Source of the DNA: Candidatus Heimdallarchaeota archaeon
GTDB taxonomy: Archaea > Asgardarchaeota > Heimdallarchaeia > Heimdallarchaeales > Heimdallarchaeaceae
NCBI GenBank assembly: GCA_016839985.1
Contig: JAEOTG010000243.1
Location: forward strand, 1 to 14,679
Reading direction: 5' to 3'
DNA: 14,679 nt
Shown here: positions 14,574 through 14,679 of the stretch, in pieces
How the letters are laid out: the number at the start of each line of letters is the position of its first letter
How positions within the stretch are numbered: the first letter of the stretch is position 1
The notes under the pieces: generated by a model
Seen by the model: the letters and a program-made list of their open reading frames with translations, nothing else
Told to the model about the DNA's origin: nothing
The model's database searches: none
Program-made: the position numbers and the translations under genes

Positions 14574-14679
14574 ACAAGCCTAATTTAAAGGTTTTTCAAG
14601 CGCAATAGAATAATGAATTGAAAAAATGCGTTAAGTATTAGAATTAGTAAAATTCTTGTTCACTATGCATAATGAATCG

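Noticed and set aside
14576..14679. Possible start of a divergent gene at the right end (ATG at 14665, TATA-like stretch near 14638)
   Set aside because: Only five codons are in view and the other ATGs here meet stops at once. The rest of this stretch shows only another TATA-like TTTAAATTA (near 14586, minus strand).

Overview
The window is AT-rich and looks archaeal. TATA-like elements sit about 25 bases upstream of several start codons, which suggests leaderless mRNAs. Two other genes have good Shine-Dalgarno sites. Several families present (a fused COG0170/DUF92 membrane kinase, a compact zinc-ribbon RDD protein, a DUF2085-like membrane protein, a substrate-binding protein with a C-terminal membrane anchor) fit an archaeon. 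Gene content and protein style would suit an Asgard lineage, but no marker here proves that. No rRNA, tRNA, transposase, integrase or CRISPR array was seen.

Layout. On the minus strand, 4119 to 1 reads a P1B-type heavy-metal exporting ATPase, then a membrane-anchored family-5 (oligopeptide-type) substrate-binding protein whose globular domain appears circularly permuted, then the first 26 codons of a further gene cut by the window edge. Divergent from these is an M20 amidohydrolase (4240-5424) ending in a strong hairpin/T-tract terminator. A 277-base intergenic stretch full of short inverted repeats follows. Next come two unrecognised helical proteins whose 3' ends overlap by 20 bases (5702-6175 plus, 6156-6929 minus). 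A divergent spacer with two palindromes leads to a GT4-type glycosyltransferase (7036-8253).

From 8353 to 13244 there is a plus-strand run: a zinc-ribbon/RDD membrane protein, a TPR protein, a DUF2085-like membrane protein coupled to it by an ATGA overlap, and a membrane protein joining a phytol/dolichol-kinase-like half (COG0170, VTE5-like) to a DUF92 half (COG1836, VTE6-like). The fusion puts two successive prenol phosphorylation steps on one chain, as expected for salvage of geranylgeraniol-type alcohols into the diphosphate used for archaeal ether lipids. Phosphoglycerate kinase lies convergent to it (13253-14512, minus). Their stop codons are joined by a hairpin, and the pgk promoter region carries a large perfect palindrome.

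The most interesting points are the apparent circular permutation of the binding protein, the two-kinase fusion with its membrane-protein neighbours, the pgk palindrome, the dyad on the metal-ATPase TATA box, and the hairpin-rich intergenic region at 5463-5650. All assignments come from reading motifs by eye; no database search was run.
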